Below are positions 27,325-36,935 of a DNA stretch of 64,000 nt, in pieces. Both the position numbers and the translations under genes were made by a program. Under the pieces are notes generated by a model, which was not told the origin of the DNA, searched no databases, and saw only the letters and a program-made list of their open reading frames with translations. Within the stretch, counting starts at the first letter, position 1. Every line of letters begins with the position of its first letter. This DNA comes from Shewanella sairae (GTDB lineage Bacteria > Pseudomonadota > Gammaproteobacteria > Enterobacterales > Shewanellaceae), in NCBI RefSeq assembly GCF_023283535.1, contig NZ_JAKILT010000019.1, positions 1 through 64,000 of the forward strand, read 5' to 3'.

Positions 27325-28377
27325 TTATATCAAGGTTTCAACGACTGCTTCACCAATTACACAGTTGCGACCGGAGGACTTCGCTCGATATAGCGCTTCA
27401 TCACCTCTGATAAAGTAACTGTCTTTATCGTCTGTTGGCCTTAATGTTGATACACCAACAGAAATGGTGACGTTACCCAGAGGAAGGCGTTTTTCTTTAC
27501 CTATCGTCAGGTTCTGGCTAGCAATTTTGCGGCGTAAGTTTTCACCCACCTTATGGGCATCTTCATGACTTGTATTTGGCAAGAGAACAACAAACTCTTC
27601 ACCGCCATAGCGAGCGACAAAATCGTCTCCTTTCACACCGTTTTTCAGTGCTTGGGCGACATAAGTCAGTACCTTGTCACCAATAAGGTGACCATGGTTA
27701 TCATTAAACTTTTTAAAATAATCAATATCCACAACCAATAAACTACTTTGCATATTGGATTGATTAAAACTTTGAATATGGCTGATTACTTCTTTATCGA
27801 AGGCGCGTCGATTGTTGAGTGAGGTTAACTGATCTGTCATGACTTCCGACTTGAGTTCATGCATTTCAGTTTTGAGTGCACCCACTTCTTCGTTGATAAT
27901 AGTCAAGCTCTTATCCATCTCAGTATTGGCTGCGATAATCTCATCTAGCTCATTGCTAACTTCATCAACTAAAGTCTGGATTACCGTAGGATCAGGCTTA
28001 CCTTTTAACGCCTTATCAAAGTCGCTCAATGATACAGAAAATCGTGTGGTCCCTTTGCTCATGCTCGCTATTTTAGCCAGTAAAGTATTGATGAGTGCTT
28101 GGGTTTCAATCTGAACATTTTCAATGACTTCAGGATATTGGATCTGAATATAGGTCTTATATAGGCTATGACAAACTTCTGGCGTGAACTCAAGTTTTTT
28201 GTCTAGCAGGCCATCAATCGCCAGCTTTAACTCCCGATTCATACCTTTAAAATATTCATACCAAACAGCATAGTTGTCAGGCGTGACGGGAATATTTAAC
28301 TCCGACATTTTTGGTACTGCATGACGTAATATTTTTGCTGACAACTCAGTTTCAGACAAATGCTGTGCCATATCCAT
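27325..28377 (-). CDS. Diguanylate cyclase (cytoplasmic, GGEEF)
   Basis: 350 residues. The C-terminal GGDEF domain (about 180-345) carries the active signature A-R-Y-G-G-E-E-F and the N-terminal D-x-L-T-x-L-x-N-R-R-A-F hallmark, so c-di-GMP synthesis is expected. The position of the usual inhibitory R-x-x-D site reads V-K-G-D, so feedback control through that site is probably missing. Residues 1-170 have no membrane segment; the Y-A-V-W-Y-E-Y motif near 42-48 marks a known soluble sensory region found in many cyclases, followed by a coiled coil (about 135-172). It stands alone; an antagonistic EAL gene lies 3 kb away. Confidence 0.92.
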   Translation of the reverse strand: MDMAQHLSETELSAKILRHAVPKMSELNIPVTPDNYAVWYEYFKGMNRELKLAIDGLLDKKLEFTPEVCHSLYKTYIQIQYPEVIENVQIETQALINTLLAKIASMSKGTTRFSVSLSDFDKALKGKPDPTVIQTLVDEVSNELDEIIAANTEMDKSLTIINEEVGALKTEMHELKSEVMTDQLTSLNNRRAFDKEVISHIQSFNQSNMQSSLLVVDIDYFKKFNDNHGHLIGDKVLTYVAQALKNGVKGDDFVARYGGEEFVVLLPNTSHEDAHKVGENLRRKIASQNLTIGKEKRLPLGNVTISVGVSTLRPTDDKDSYFIRGDEALYRAKSSGRNCVIGEAVVETLI

Positions 28378-28466
28378 AAATTAGTTATCCCTTAAGCAAA
28401 TCTATACTTATCATACCTTTATATAAAACAGGATACCTTAATTCTTGTATAAAATATTTTCACTTT

Positions 28467-30092
28467 TTAGTTATTTTTTCGGCAACGTGCAAAAATATCA
28501 GCCGTTGGTCGATAGACCTCACTTGTCACATTTAATAACCCCAGTAAGCTATCAAATAGATTGTCATGGGAAAAACCGCCTTTGGTAGCCTCTTGATTTA
28601 AACACGCTAAATCTAGGTGATTTTGGCTAGCAAAGTCTTTTGAAAACCAACCTAAGAACGGAATGTGAGTCTGCTCTCTAGGTGCGAATGCGTAAGGGGC
28701 ACCGTGTAAATACAAGCCACTTTCACCTAATGACTCACCATGATCTGACATATACAGCATTGCAGTATCAAATCGAGATTGCTGTGATTTTAGCTGCTCA
28801 ACGACCTGAGAAATAATAAAGTCTGTGTACAAAATGGTATTGTCATAGGTATTTAACAACTCTTGTTTACTGCAGTTTTGGATATCACTACGTTGGCAGT
28901 CTGGCACAAATTTTCGATGATTTTCCGGATAGCGTTGGTAATAAGTTGGTCCATGGGAGCCAATAAGGTGCAATACAATAAGCGTGTTTTCAGATTTGAT
29001 ATGAGCTAAACGCTTTGATAACTCTTCAACGAGCACTTCATCATAACAAGACTCACCGTTACACCATTTTGGATTAGTGTCATGATCTATGATGATATGT
29101 TCAATATGCTGACAAGTCCCCTTACAGCCGCTATCGTTGTCTAACCATTGCAGCTGAACCCCTGCATGATTTAACACATCGATAAGGCCATCTTGGGATT
29201 TTGCGCGGCGCTCATCATAATTTTCTCTGTCCATTCTTGAAAACATACAAGGTAAAGAAACTGCGGTGGCCGTGCCGCATGATGTCGTTTGCTTAAATAC
29301 CACTAAACCTTGCTGCTGGGTATGACTGTTAGTGGGTTTGTTATAACCATAATAGCTATAGTTCATTGCTCTAGCAGTTTCCCCCACCAGCAGTACCACT
29401 AAATTAGGCTTATCTTTAATGTGAGTTTGCTTTGCATCTAACCCCAACTGTTTATATTCGAGTGGCGACTGTAGGTAGTTAATATTAAGGTATTTAGCAG
29501 TAGAACCTATAAAGTAGGTAGGCACAATTGAACGTTTAATCAGATTGTTATTGCGGCCAAATGCCAAATAATTTTCATAGTAAAAGGCTGCAATAATCAA
29601 TATACCAATAAGCATTGTCAGCATAAAAAGTGCTTTGTGTATTAACTCTTTTGCAAACGGTTTATAAGTAATATTAACTTTGTAAATCAATACTGCTGGC
29701 ACAACACCTGTTAACAACAAGTTGGCAATTGAAACCCAATTTAAGTAAGTTGCTGCCTCGGCCTGATTGGTTTGCATCATGTTTTCTATCATGCCGTAAT
29801 CAAAGATCACGCCATATTGAAGCTCGGCAAAAAACACACCTGAAGATAATAATGTCACTAGAATGAAAAATGGCTTAGCCAGATATTTCACACTAAACAG
29901 GCTAAATAGAAAGGATAAAACAAATACGAGGAAAAATGGAATAGTGGCGATGAACATCATATTCACATCGGCTTGCTTTTCAATACCGTGCTTTACCACA
30001 TTAAAAAATGGGATGTTGAATACACACGTATAATAAAGTGCTAAGACAAAAGTAAATTGAATGCTGGATAGGCTTTTAAGACGTGATAGCAC
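28467..30092 (-). CDS. eptA: Lipid A phosphoethanolamine transferase (EptA family)
   Basis: 541 residues. Five predicted transmembrane helices occupy about residues 10-190, followed by a periplasmic sulfatase-like domain. Catalytic features are V-V-L-L-V-G-E-T-A-R-A (Zn-binding Glu), T-S-C-G-T-A-T-A-V-S-L-P-C with the nucleophilic Thr, L-I-V-L-H-L-I-G-S-H-G-P and Y-M-S-D-H-G-E-S-L-G-E with the Asp-His zinc ligands. Paired cysteines typical of the family are present. It would add phosphoethanolamine to lipid A at the inner membrane, altering susceptibility to cationic peptides. No PmrAB-type two-component pair is adjacent. ATG 30092 is the chosen start. Confidence 0.92.
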   Translation of the reverse strand: MLSRLKSLSSIQFTFVLALYYTCVFNIPFFNVVKHGIEKQADVNMMFIATIPFFLVFVLSFLFSLFSVKYLAKPFFILVTLLSSGVFFAELQYGVIFDYGMIENMMQTNQAEAATYLNWVSIANLLLTGVVPAVLIYKVNITYKPFAKELIHKALFMLTMLIGILIIAAFYYENYLAFGRNNNLIKRSIVPTYFIGSTAKYLNINYLQSPLEYKQLGLDAKQTHIKDKPNLVVLLVGETARAMNYSYYGYNKPTNSHTQQQGLVVFKQTTSCGTATAVSLPCMFSRMDRENYDERRAKSQDGLIDVLNHAGVQLQWLDNDSGCKGTCQHIEHIIIDHDTNPKWCNGESCYDEVLVEELSKRLAHIKSENTLIVLHLIGSHGPTYYQRYPENHRKFVPDCQRSDIQNCSKQELLNTYDNTILYTDFIISQVVEQLKSQQSRFDTAMLYMSDHGESLGESGLYLHGAPYAFAPREQTHIPFLGWFSKDFASQNHLDLACLNQEATKGGFSHDNLFDSLLGLLNVTSEVYRPTADIFARCRKNN

Positions 30093-30426
30093 AAGTATTG
30101 CTCACTTTAATTGATTTGAAGGTAAAGGCGGATGATAGCCTTCCTAGCCAATCGCCTTTTGTCGGCATTTCCTCCGTAATTTTAGCACTACAGCTATTAT
30201 CTACAAAGCATCTCACTGAATTTTAGATACAATCACTTTAAATATGTATCATTTTGCAACAGGCTGAAGTTCAAGTGCCATGAAAACAGCAGCTTTGATT
30301 GAATAAGTAGCACGCTCAAAGAGAGCGAAAGGATATAGATGGTTAACAATGAATGTAAAGCGAGGGAATAGGAAGCAAACAAAATAGAGACTCACCAGCA
30401 TCAGGTGAGCCATCAATTTTATACCG
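30093..30426. other. Intergenic region between marR and eptA
   Basis: About 330 bases. Next to marR is a small hairpin, CTCACC/GGTGAG at 30391-30409, that could end the dmeF-marR transcript although its T run is weak. The rest should include the eptA promoter; I see no specific operator. Confidence 0.4.
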
Positions 30427-30846
30427 TTAGAATTCTTTATTTATTCTTTCAAAAAATGCCAGTAACTGCCCGCGTTCACTATCATCAAACTTAGCGGTTA
30501 GATCTTGGGTTAGTTGCATATGCAACTTATCGTGCTCGATAAACATAGCATGACCACTTGCTGTTAGTTCGATTAAAATTGAACGTCTGTCGTTAGCATG
30601 AGGAACCCGGTTAACTAAACCTGCATCTACCATTTTGTCGACTTGAACAGTAAGCGTCCCCGTGGTCACCCCTATTTTTTGCGCTAATTCTTTCATTCGC
30701 ATTGGGCCATTAAGACCCAAAATCTCAACCGTGTGCACTTGAGGCAAACTAAAGCCTTTATCTTTAACCACAGCCATTTCCCAAGATGATAACTTCTCGT
30801 AAAATTCGATCATTGCATGACTTAGGTTATCATCTTGGTTTTTCAT
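30427..30846 (-). CDS. MarR-family transcriptional regulator
   Basis: 139 residues with the MarR winged helix: M-R-M-K-E-L-A-Q-K-I-G-V-T-T-G-T-L-T-V-Q-V-D-K-M about 54-77, then the wing V-N-R-V-P-H-A-N-D-R-R-S-I-L-I-E-L-T about 83-100 with the conserved D-x-R-S. It lies 26 bases downstream of the metal-efflux gene on the same strand, so it is probably in that operon and may repress it. The palindromes in front of the efflux gene are candidate sites. The effector (metal or other) is unknown. Confidence 0.9.
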   Translation of the reverse strand: MKNQDDNLSHAMIEFYEKLSSWEMAVVKDKGFSLPQVHTVEILGLNGPMRMKELAQKIGVTTGTLTVQVDKMVDAGLVNRVPHANDRRSILIELTASGHAMFIEHDKLHMQLTQDLTAKFDDSERGQLLAFFERINKEF

Positions 30847-30872
30847 TTGGTTTACTCTTATTGATAAGACAG

Positions 30873-31841
30873 CTATTGTGCCTCAGTCATTGGATTAACT
30901 TCAATAGTGACATGGGATAAGCGTTTAAAATATGAAAGCTTATCTTTAAAATAATCAACTCCCAGCCCATCTACACTTTCAATGACAAAGCTAGCAGCAT
31001 AGTGATCGGCGCTCACTTTCCAGATATGTAGATCGATGACTCGCGCTTTATCTTGCTCAATGCTTGTGGTTATCTGGTCAATATAAGCTTGTTCAATACT
31101 CGCATCTAATAACACTGGACTTGTTTGCTTTAGTAATCCCCATGCCCAGCGACTAATGATAATACCACCGACGATTCCCATTAATGGGTCTAACCAAGTT
31201 AATCCAAAATATTTGCCCATTAATAGCGCAGCGATTGCCAGTACAGAGGTAAGCGCATCGGCAAGAACATGGAAATACGCCGCACGTAAATTGTGATCAT
31301 GTCCGTGATGCTCTTCATGGTGGCTATGATGATCGTCATGTTTATGACCGTGAGAATGTCCATCGCCGTGTGAGTGACCATGATGATCTTTAAGTAAAAA
31401 TGCGCTTGCTATGTTTACAGCAAGTCCAATAAAGGCAACCCAAATGGCCTGATCGAATTGAATTTCATGGGGCTTAAATATTCTAATACCAGATTCAACC
31501 AACATCACCAGTGCCACGACCCCAAGCGCAATCGCACTTGTATAGCCGCCAAGAACACTCACCTTTCCCGTACCATATGAAAACTCAGCAGAATTGGCAT
31601 TATTGCGCGCATAACGATAAGCAAAAAGAGTAATCATAAATGCCGCAGCATGCGTCCCCATATGCCAGCCGTCAGCCAGCAAAGCCATCGAACCATAAAC
31701 CGTTCCAGCTATAATTTCAGCTAACATAGTTACTATCGTCAGCAACAAGACATATGCAGTATTGCGTTCACCCTCGCTGTTTAAATTGGAAAACCCATGT
31801 TTGTGCTGACAGTTACTTTGCACTTGCTCACCCTTAAGCAT
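30873..31841 (-). CDS. dmeF: CDF-family metal efflux transporter, DmeF-like (Co/Ni)
   Basis: About 322 residues. Six transmembrane segments with the CDF metal site A-D-G-W-H-M in helix 2 and H-V-L-A-D in helix 5. A very His/Asp-rich loop (about 155-182, many H-x-H and H-G-H) separates helices 4 and 5, and a cytoplasmic C-terminal domain ends the protein. The D-G-W-H-M-x-T-H motif and F-S-Y-G-T-G-K-V are typical of the DmeF branch, known for Co(II)/Ni(II) export; zinc export cannot be excluded. Start: ATG 31841 is preceded by AAGG at a good distance; an in-frame ATG at 31901 would add 20 untypical residues. Confidence 0.86.
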   Translation of the reverse strand: MLKGEQVQSNCQHKHGFSNLNSEGERNTAYVLLLTIVTMLAEIIAGTVYGSMALLADGWHMGTHAAAFMITLFAYRYARNNANSAEFSYGTGKVSVLGGYTSAIALGVVALVMLVESGIRIFKPHEIQFDQAIWVAFIGLAVNIASAFLLKDHHGHSHGDGHSHGHKHDDHHSHHEEHHGHDHNLRAAYFHVLADALTSVLAIAALLMGKYFGLTWLDPLMGIVGGIIISRWAWGLLKQTSPVLLDASIEQAYIDQITTSIEQDKARVIDLHIWKVSADHYAASFVIESVDGLGVDYFKDKLSYFKRLSHVTIEVNPMTEAQ

Positions 31842-32007
31842 AAAAATACCTTCTTCTTTAGTTCTATTTATGTACCACATTACAAAAGATTCGCGCCTCA
31901 TAACGATTGACTCATTAGCCGTTTTGCTGCGATTTTAATGAATAATTCAAACTACATGGCTTCAAGCTCAACAAAGAAGCTAACCATATTCTGTATTGCA
32001 ACATGAT

Positions 32008-32080
32008 TAGTTTGAGAGACATATAGTTTGAAAATAATTTACTTTGACGCTAGATTAATTTGAAAATCAAACTAAGTTTG
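32008..32080. promoter_or_regulatory. Candidate MarR operator cluster upstream of dmeF-marR
   Basis: TAGTTTGA occurs twice, exactly 16 bases apart (32008-32015, 32024-32031). Downstream come TAATTTGA and the perfect 13-base palindrome CAAACTAAGTTTG (32068-32080). Repeated TTTGA half-sites in an AT-rich setting fit a MarR-family binding region. They lie 167-240 bases before the efflux gene start, so the link is plausible but not tight. Confidence 0.5.
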
Positions 32081-32418
32081 TACCTATGTTTTCAACAATA
32101 CAAGGGGCATGAGACTTTATGTGATCAAGATCGCTTTGCGAGCACCACCAGAATTAGCTAATTTTGTTGAATAAGTTTAGGGGTAAACTCAGTGATTATT
32201 GGAGAAGAACGGCTCAAGACCTAAAGTGTGATGCTAACGCTGGAATAGTCACCCCAGAACATAACACTAGTAACCAACTGATAATAAATAAAAATAATTA
32301 AAACCCGCCAAAGGTGAGCAAACAATACAAAATTTTTTAAATAAATTTAACCCCTTTTAGAATCTAGGCCGTTTATATGGGTATTGAACAGCAATCCACT
32401 TTGTATTTTGGAGAATAT

Positions 32419-33000
32419 ATGACCTTATTGACTAACAGCAGCAAATTGTTCAGCCGCTCTCTCGTTGCCACATCATTAGTATTTTGTGCTTTTTCATTTG
32501 ACGTGAATGCGACCAGCCCTGCCCATCCATCGGGAATGAATCAAAATATGCTAACAGCGCAAATGTATAGCTCAAATAATTATGTCTCAAATAATGAAAC
32601 CAAAATGTATCCAAGACCTGAATCAGGTCAAGAGCAGCATATTTTAACGCTACCGAAACTCGATAATGAAGCTGACTACATGGTAGAAATTGAAATTGGA
32701 CAAACACAAATGGTCGATTGCAATAAACGCGGCCTGATTGGCGAGCTTAAACAGCTATCTGTTGAGGGCTGGGGCTATAATTATTATCAAGTCGACAAAA
32801 TTGTTGATGGTCCTAGTACCATGATGGCGTGTTTCGACCAGGCTAAAACCGAAAAATTTTTAAAGATTAATGCCGATCTTTTGCTTAAATACGATAGCCG
32901 TTTACCTAAGGTGTTTTATTTACCAGAAAACAGCGAGCTGCGTTACCGTATCTGGAAAGTAGACAGTGATTATGGCTATTCGACACACGCTAACAAGTAA
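32419..33000 (+). CDS. eco: Ecotin, periplasmic serine protease inhibitor
   Basis: About 193 residues with an N-terminal signal peptide ([11 protein letters not shown] then cleavage near D-V-N-A). The mature part carries ecotin hallmarks: [29 protein letters not shown], and the reactive loop P-S-T-M-M-A-C with the P1 methionine conserved. Two cysteines (V-D-C and M-A-C-F) form the loop-bracing disulfide. It ends with Y-R-I-W-K, as in E. coli ecotin. It should inhibit chymotrypsin-fold proteases as a periplasmic dimer. The mature N-terminus is longer than in E. coli. ATG 32419 with GGAG upstream is preferred over ATG 32377. Confidence 0.93.
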   Translation: MTLLTNSSKLFSRSLVATSLVFCAFSFDVNATSPAHPSGMNQNMLTAQMYSSNNYVSNNETKMYPRPESGQEQHILTLPKLDNEADYMVEIEIGQTQMVDCNKRGLIGELKQLSVEGWGYNYYQVDKIVDGPSTMMACFDQAKTEKFLKINADLLLKYDSRLPKVFYLPENSELRYRIWKVDSDYGYSTHANK

Positions 33001-33043
33001 GTCGTTCATACAGAGTAAAAGCGCGTAAATCCATCCCCACAAG

Positions 33044-33064
33044 GCCAAGTAACTCTTACTTGGC
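33044..33064 (+). terminator. Terminator after ecotin
   Basis: A perfect 9-bp stem GCCAAGTAA/TTACTTGGC with a 3-base loop lies 44 bases after the stop and is followed by TTTCGCTT. Confidence 0.7.
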
Positions 33065-33164
33065 TTTCGCTTAGAGTCAGTGCCATCAGTCTATGCTTAA
33101 GCACACTTTTATTACTCAAAAAAACCAGAGAGATTAATGGCAACAACTTCAATTGAGGCAATTA

Positions 33165-33430
33165 ATACCAATCAGTATAAACATTTAGTCGCTCAGCGAG
33201 AGTTTAGCGGTTTTGAGGCAAGGCAACGAGCGAAGGGCATAGTTATTCTACGTTCAAGTTCGTTAACACAGCATCAGAATCGCTAAAACTCGCCAGTCTG
33301 GAACGTTTTTGGCTGCCTACTTCTGCGTTGAATAGATTTATAAGGGAATAACCATTATTACAGCTATTCGCCTTGAATTAGTTTGCCAAAAATCGTTCTG
33401 AGCTGATCAAATTCTTATACTGATTGGTAT
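33165..33430. mobile_element. 266-bp MITE-like element, copy 1
   Basis: Bounded by exact 16-bp terminal inverted repeats ATACCAATCAGTATAA (33165-33180) and TTATACTGATTGGTAT (33415-33430). It has no coding capacity. The interior is nearly identical, in reverse orientation, to the element at 53185-53450. It lies between ecotin and prkA. Such short non-coding elements with inverted ends are usually moved by a transposase encoded elsewhere. Confidence 0.92.
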
Positions 33431-33675
33431 AAAACCTCAACCAAACCTAGGCTTACGATTACATTGATAGTCACTTGTAAGAAGTCGCTTATTAATTCCA
33501 AACCTCTAAGCGATAGCTAAACCTATCAACTGCAACTATTGCATTTGCAACTATTTCTCTTTGTTTTTATTTACTTTTTTACTACAAGGCTCTCATTTTA
33601 CGACTAACATTAAAGATAGGAGGCAAAGTGTTTTTACCTCTCATCTTATCATTTGTGCGTTTTAGGGGGTCGGTT

Positions 33676-35610
33676 ATGAGTATATTTGAGCATTACCAAC
33701 AGCGCTATGAACAAAAACTCGACGAAGAGTATTCATTAGAAGACTTTTTACAGATCTGTAAACAAGACCGCAGTGCTTATGCATCTGCAGCCGAACGATT
33801 ATTGATGGCTATTGGTGAACCAGAAGTGATTGATACTTCTAAAGACCCAGTACTTAGTCGCCTATTTTCTAATAGACTAATCTCACGTTATCCTGCATTT
33901 AAAGATTTTTACGGTATGGAGGAAGCCATTGAACAAATTGTGGCTTACCTTAAGCATTCAGCTCAAGGTCTAGAGGAATCAAAGCAGATCCTTTACTTAC
34001 TGGGTCCTGTAGGTGGTGGTAAATCATCGCTCGCTGAAAAGTTAAAAGCCCTAATGCAAAATGTACCCATTTATGTACTCACCGCTGATGGCGTGCGTAG
34101 CCCAGTCAATGATCACCCATTTTGTCTATTTAATTTAGACGAAGATGGTGACATTCTTAAGCAAGAATACAATATTCCCGACCGCTATTTAAAAACCATT
34201 ATGTCTCCTTGGGCTGTTAAGCGTTTACATGATTTTGGAGGTGATATCTCCAAGTTTAAAGTCGTTAAAGTCTACCCTTCTATTTTAGATCAGCTTGCCA
34301 TTGCCAAAACTGAGCCTGGCGACGAAAACAACCAAGATATTTCATCTCTTGTCGGTAAAGTGGATATTCGTCAGCTAGAGCATTTTGCTCAACATGATGC
34401 CGATGCCTACTCATACTCAGGTGCATTATGCCGGGCAAACCAAGGCTTGATGGAGTTTGTGGAGATGTTTAAGGCACCGATTAAGGTGTTACACCCATTA
34501 TTAACCGCGACACAGGAAGGTAACTATAATGGTACTGAGGGGTTATCAGCCCTACCTTATAGCGGCATTATTTTAGCTCACTCCAATGAGTCTGAGTGGA
34601 CAACCTTCAGAAACAATAAAACCAATGAAGCTTTTTTAGACCGTGTTTATATTGTTAAAGTGCCGTATTGCCTAAGAATCTCTGAAGAAGTTCGTATTTA
34701 CGAAAAACTACTGAGTAATTCTGAGTTAGCTAACACCCCATGTGCCCCTGGCACATTAGAAACCTTGGCGCAGTTCACTGTATTATCAAGGGTGGTCGCG
34801 CCAGAAAACTCGTCTATCTATTCAAAGATGCGTGTCTACGATGGTGAAAGCCTTAAAGACACCGACCCGAAAGCCAAGTCTTATCAAGAATACCGCGACT
34901 ACGCTGGCGTGGACGAAGGGATGCTCGGTCTTTCTACACGTTTTGCCTTTAAGATCTTATCCCGGGTATTTAACTTCGACCATACCGAAATTGCAGCAAA
35001 CCCAGTTCACCTATTCTATGTATTAGAGCGTCAAATCGAGCAAGAGCAGTTTCCAACAGAGATGGCTGAGCGTTACTTAGAGTTTTTAAAAGGTTACCTG
35101 ATTCCAAAATATGTTGAGTTTATTGGTAAGGAAATCCAAACCGCATACTTAGAATCTTACTCTGAATATGGTCAGAATATTTTTGATAGGTATGTCACCT
35201 ATGCAGACTTTTGGATCCAAGACCAAGAATATCGTGACCCAGAAACCGGACAACTATTTGATCGAGCCGCACTCAATGCTGAGCTAGAAAAAATAGAAAA
35301 ACCTGCAGGAATTAGCAATCCTAAGGACTTTAGGAATGAGATTGTTAACTTTGTGCTACGTGCACGAGCTAACAATGAAGGCACTAATCCGCTTTGGACT
35401 AGCTATGAAAAACTTAGAACGGTAATTGAGAAAAAGATGTTTTCAAATACCGAAGATCTACTGCCAGTTATTTCTTTCAATGGCAAAACCTCTACCGATG
35501 ACCAACGTAAGCATGATGACTTTGTGAATCGTATGATGGAAAAAGGCTACACCCAAAAACAAGTAAGGCTACTTTCTGAGTGGTATTTGAGAGTGAGAAA
35601 GTCTTCTTAA
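33676..35610 (+). CDS. prkA: PrkA-type serine protein kinase
   Basis: 644 residues from ATG 33676 (GGGGG upstream), the same length as E. coli YeaG. The N-terminal half is an AAA+-like domain with Walker A L-L-G-P-V-G-G-G-K-S-S-L near 109-120. The C-terminal third is the PrkA kinase-like region. In E. coli the kinase supports nitrogen-starvation and stationary-phase survival. It starts a three-gene operon with yeaH and spoVR, an arrangement conserved widely. An in-frame start at 33628 would add 16 hydrophobic residues and is less likely. Confidence 0.95.
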   Translation: MSIFEHYQQRYEQKLDEEYSLEDFLQICKQDRSAYASAAERLLMAIGEPEVIDTSKDPVLSRLFSNRLISRYPAFKDFYGMEEAIEQIVAYLKHSAQGLEESKQILYLLGPVGGGKSSLAEKLKALMQNVPIYVLTADGVRSPVNDHPFCLFNLDEDGDILKQEYNIPDRYLKTIMSPWAVKRLHDFGGDISKFKVVKVYPSILDQLAIAKTEPGDENNQDISSLVGKVDIRQLEHFAQHDADAYSYSGALCRANQGLMEFVEMFKAPIKVLHPLLTATQEGNYNGTEGLSALPYSGIILAHSNESEWTTFRNNKTNEAFLDRVYIVKVPYCLRISEEVRIYEKLLSNSELANTPCAPGTLETLAQFTVLSRVVAPENSSIYSKMRVYDGESLKDTDPKAKSYQEYRDYAGVDEGMLGLSTRFAFKILSRVFNFDHTEIAANPVHLFYVLERQIEQEQFPTEMAERYLEFLKGYLIPKYVEFIGKEIQTAYLESYSEYGQNIFDRYVTYADFWIQDQEYRDPETGQLFDRAALNAELEKIEKPAGISNPKDFRNEIVNFVLRARANNEGTNPLWTSYEKLRTVIEKKMFSNTEDLLPVISFNGKTSTDDQRKHDDFVNRMMEKGYTQKQVRLLSEWYLRVRKSS

Positions 35611-35658
35611 AAAGCCCTAGGGGGAGCGTGCTCCCCCACTTTAGGCTAGGAGGTGCGC

Positions 35659-36927
35659 ATGACAAGTTTTATTGATAGAAGGCTTAATGCTAAAGGTAAA
35701 AGTACCGTTAATAGACAACGGTTTATCAATCGTTATAAGAAACAAATCAAAAAAGCCGTTAGCGATGCAGTTACACGCCGCAGTGTGACTGATGTTGATA
35801 AGGGCGAAAAGATCAGTATCCCCACTCGGGATATTAGCGAGCCTACATTTCATCAAGGAAATGGCGGCGTTAGAGAACGCGTTCATCCTGGTAATGACAA
35901 GTTTGCTAAAGGCGATCAAATTGAGCGCCCGCCATCAGGACAGGGGCAAGGTGCTGGACAAGGTGAAGCATCGGACTCAGGTGAAGGCCAAGACGATTTT
36001 GTATTTGAAATCTCTAAAGATGAGTATTTAGAGCTGTTATTTGAAGATCTAGAACTGCCCAATCTACAAAACAACCGCTTAAATAAACTCGTCGAGTATC
36101 AGGTATATCGTGCAGGCTTTACCAACGACGGCGTGCCAGCCAATATCAATATTGTTCGTTCGTTGCGTTCATCGCTTGCACGCAGAACAGCAATGACATC
36201 CACAAAAAAATCTAAACTCGTTGCACTAGAACAAGAGTTAGCCGAATTAGAGAACACCCCAGGTTCTGAAGCTGAACGCATTATGGCGCTAAAAGCTGAA
36301 ATCGCCGATCTAAAGCAACGGATCAAGAAAGTCCCGTTTATTGATACGTTCGATTTACGCTACAACAATTATGCTAAGCGTGAAGTACCTTCAAGTCAGG
36401 CGGTCATGTTTTGTTTAATGGACGTATCTGGCTCAATGGATCAAGCCACAAAAGATATGGCTAAGCGTTTTTATATTTTGCTGTACCTGTTTCTGACTCG
36501 AACCTATAAGAATCTTGAAGTGGTTTATATTCGTCACCACACCCAAGCTAAAGAGGTGGATGAACACGAATTCTTTTACTCGCAAGAAACCGGTGGCACC
36601 ATTGTATCGAGTGCGCTGAAACTCATGCATGAGATCCAGCAAAAACGCTACCCAGAAAATGAATGGAATATCTATGCAGCACAAGCATCGGATGGTGACA
36701 ACTGGGCAGACGACTCTCCTTCTTGTCATGAATTGTTAGAGAAAAAATTATTACCTGTGGTTCGCTACTTCAGCTATATCGAGATAACAAATCGTGCCCA
36801 TCAGACACTATGGCGTGAATATGAGGCTCTGCAAAAAACACATGACAATATTGCCGTGCAACATATTAAGCAAGCTGAAGACATCTATCCCGTGTTTAGG
36901 GAATTATTTAAAAAGCAGGCTGTTTAG
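35659..36927 (+). CDS. yeaH: YeaH/YhbH-family protein (DUF444) with a VWA-like domain
   Basis: 422 residues. The N-terminal 110 are basic and glycine-rich and probably flexible (Q-G-Q-G-A-G-Q-G near 96-103). The C-terminal half has a von Willebrand A-like fold with the metal-site motif M-D-V-S-G-S-M (about 254-260). Residues 185-225 predict a coiled coil. It is the usual partner of PrkA and SpoVR; its biochemical role is unknown. AGGAGG is 5 bases before ATG 35659, so the GTG at 35653 overlapping it is rejected as start. Confidence 0.93.
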   Translation: MTSFIDRRLNAKGKSTVNRQRFINRYKKQIKKAVSDAVTRRSVTDVDKGEKISIPTRDISEPTFHQGNGGVRERVHPGNDKFAKGDQIERPPSGQGQGAGQGEASDSGEGQDDFVFEISKDEYLELLFEDLELPNLQNNRLNKLVEYQVYRAGFTNDGVPANINIVRSLRSSLARRTAMTSTKKSKLVALEQELAELENTPGSEAERIMALKAEIADLKQRIKKVPFIDTFDLRYNNYAKREVPSSQAVMFCLMDVSGSMDQATKDMAKRFYILLYLFLTRTYKNLEVVYIRHHTQAKEVDEHEFFYSQETGGTIVSSALKLMHEIQQKRYPENEWNIYAAQASDGDNWADDSPSCHELLEKKLLPVVRYFSYIEITNRAHQTLWREYEALQKTHDNIAVQHIKQAEDIYPVFRELFKKQAV

Positions 36928-36935
36928 GAGGCGCT

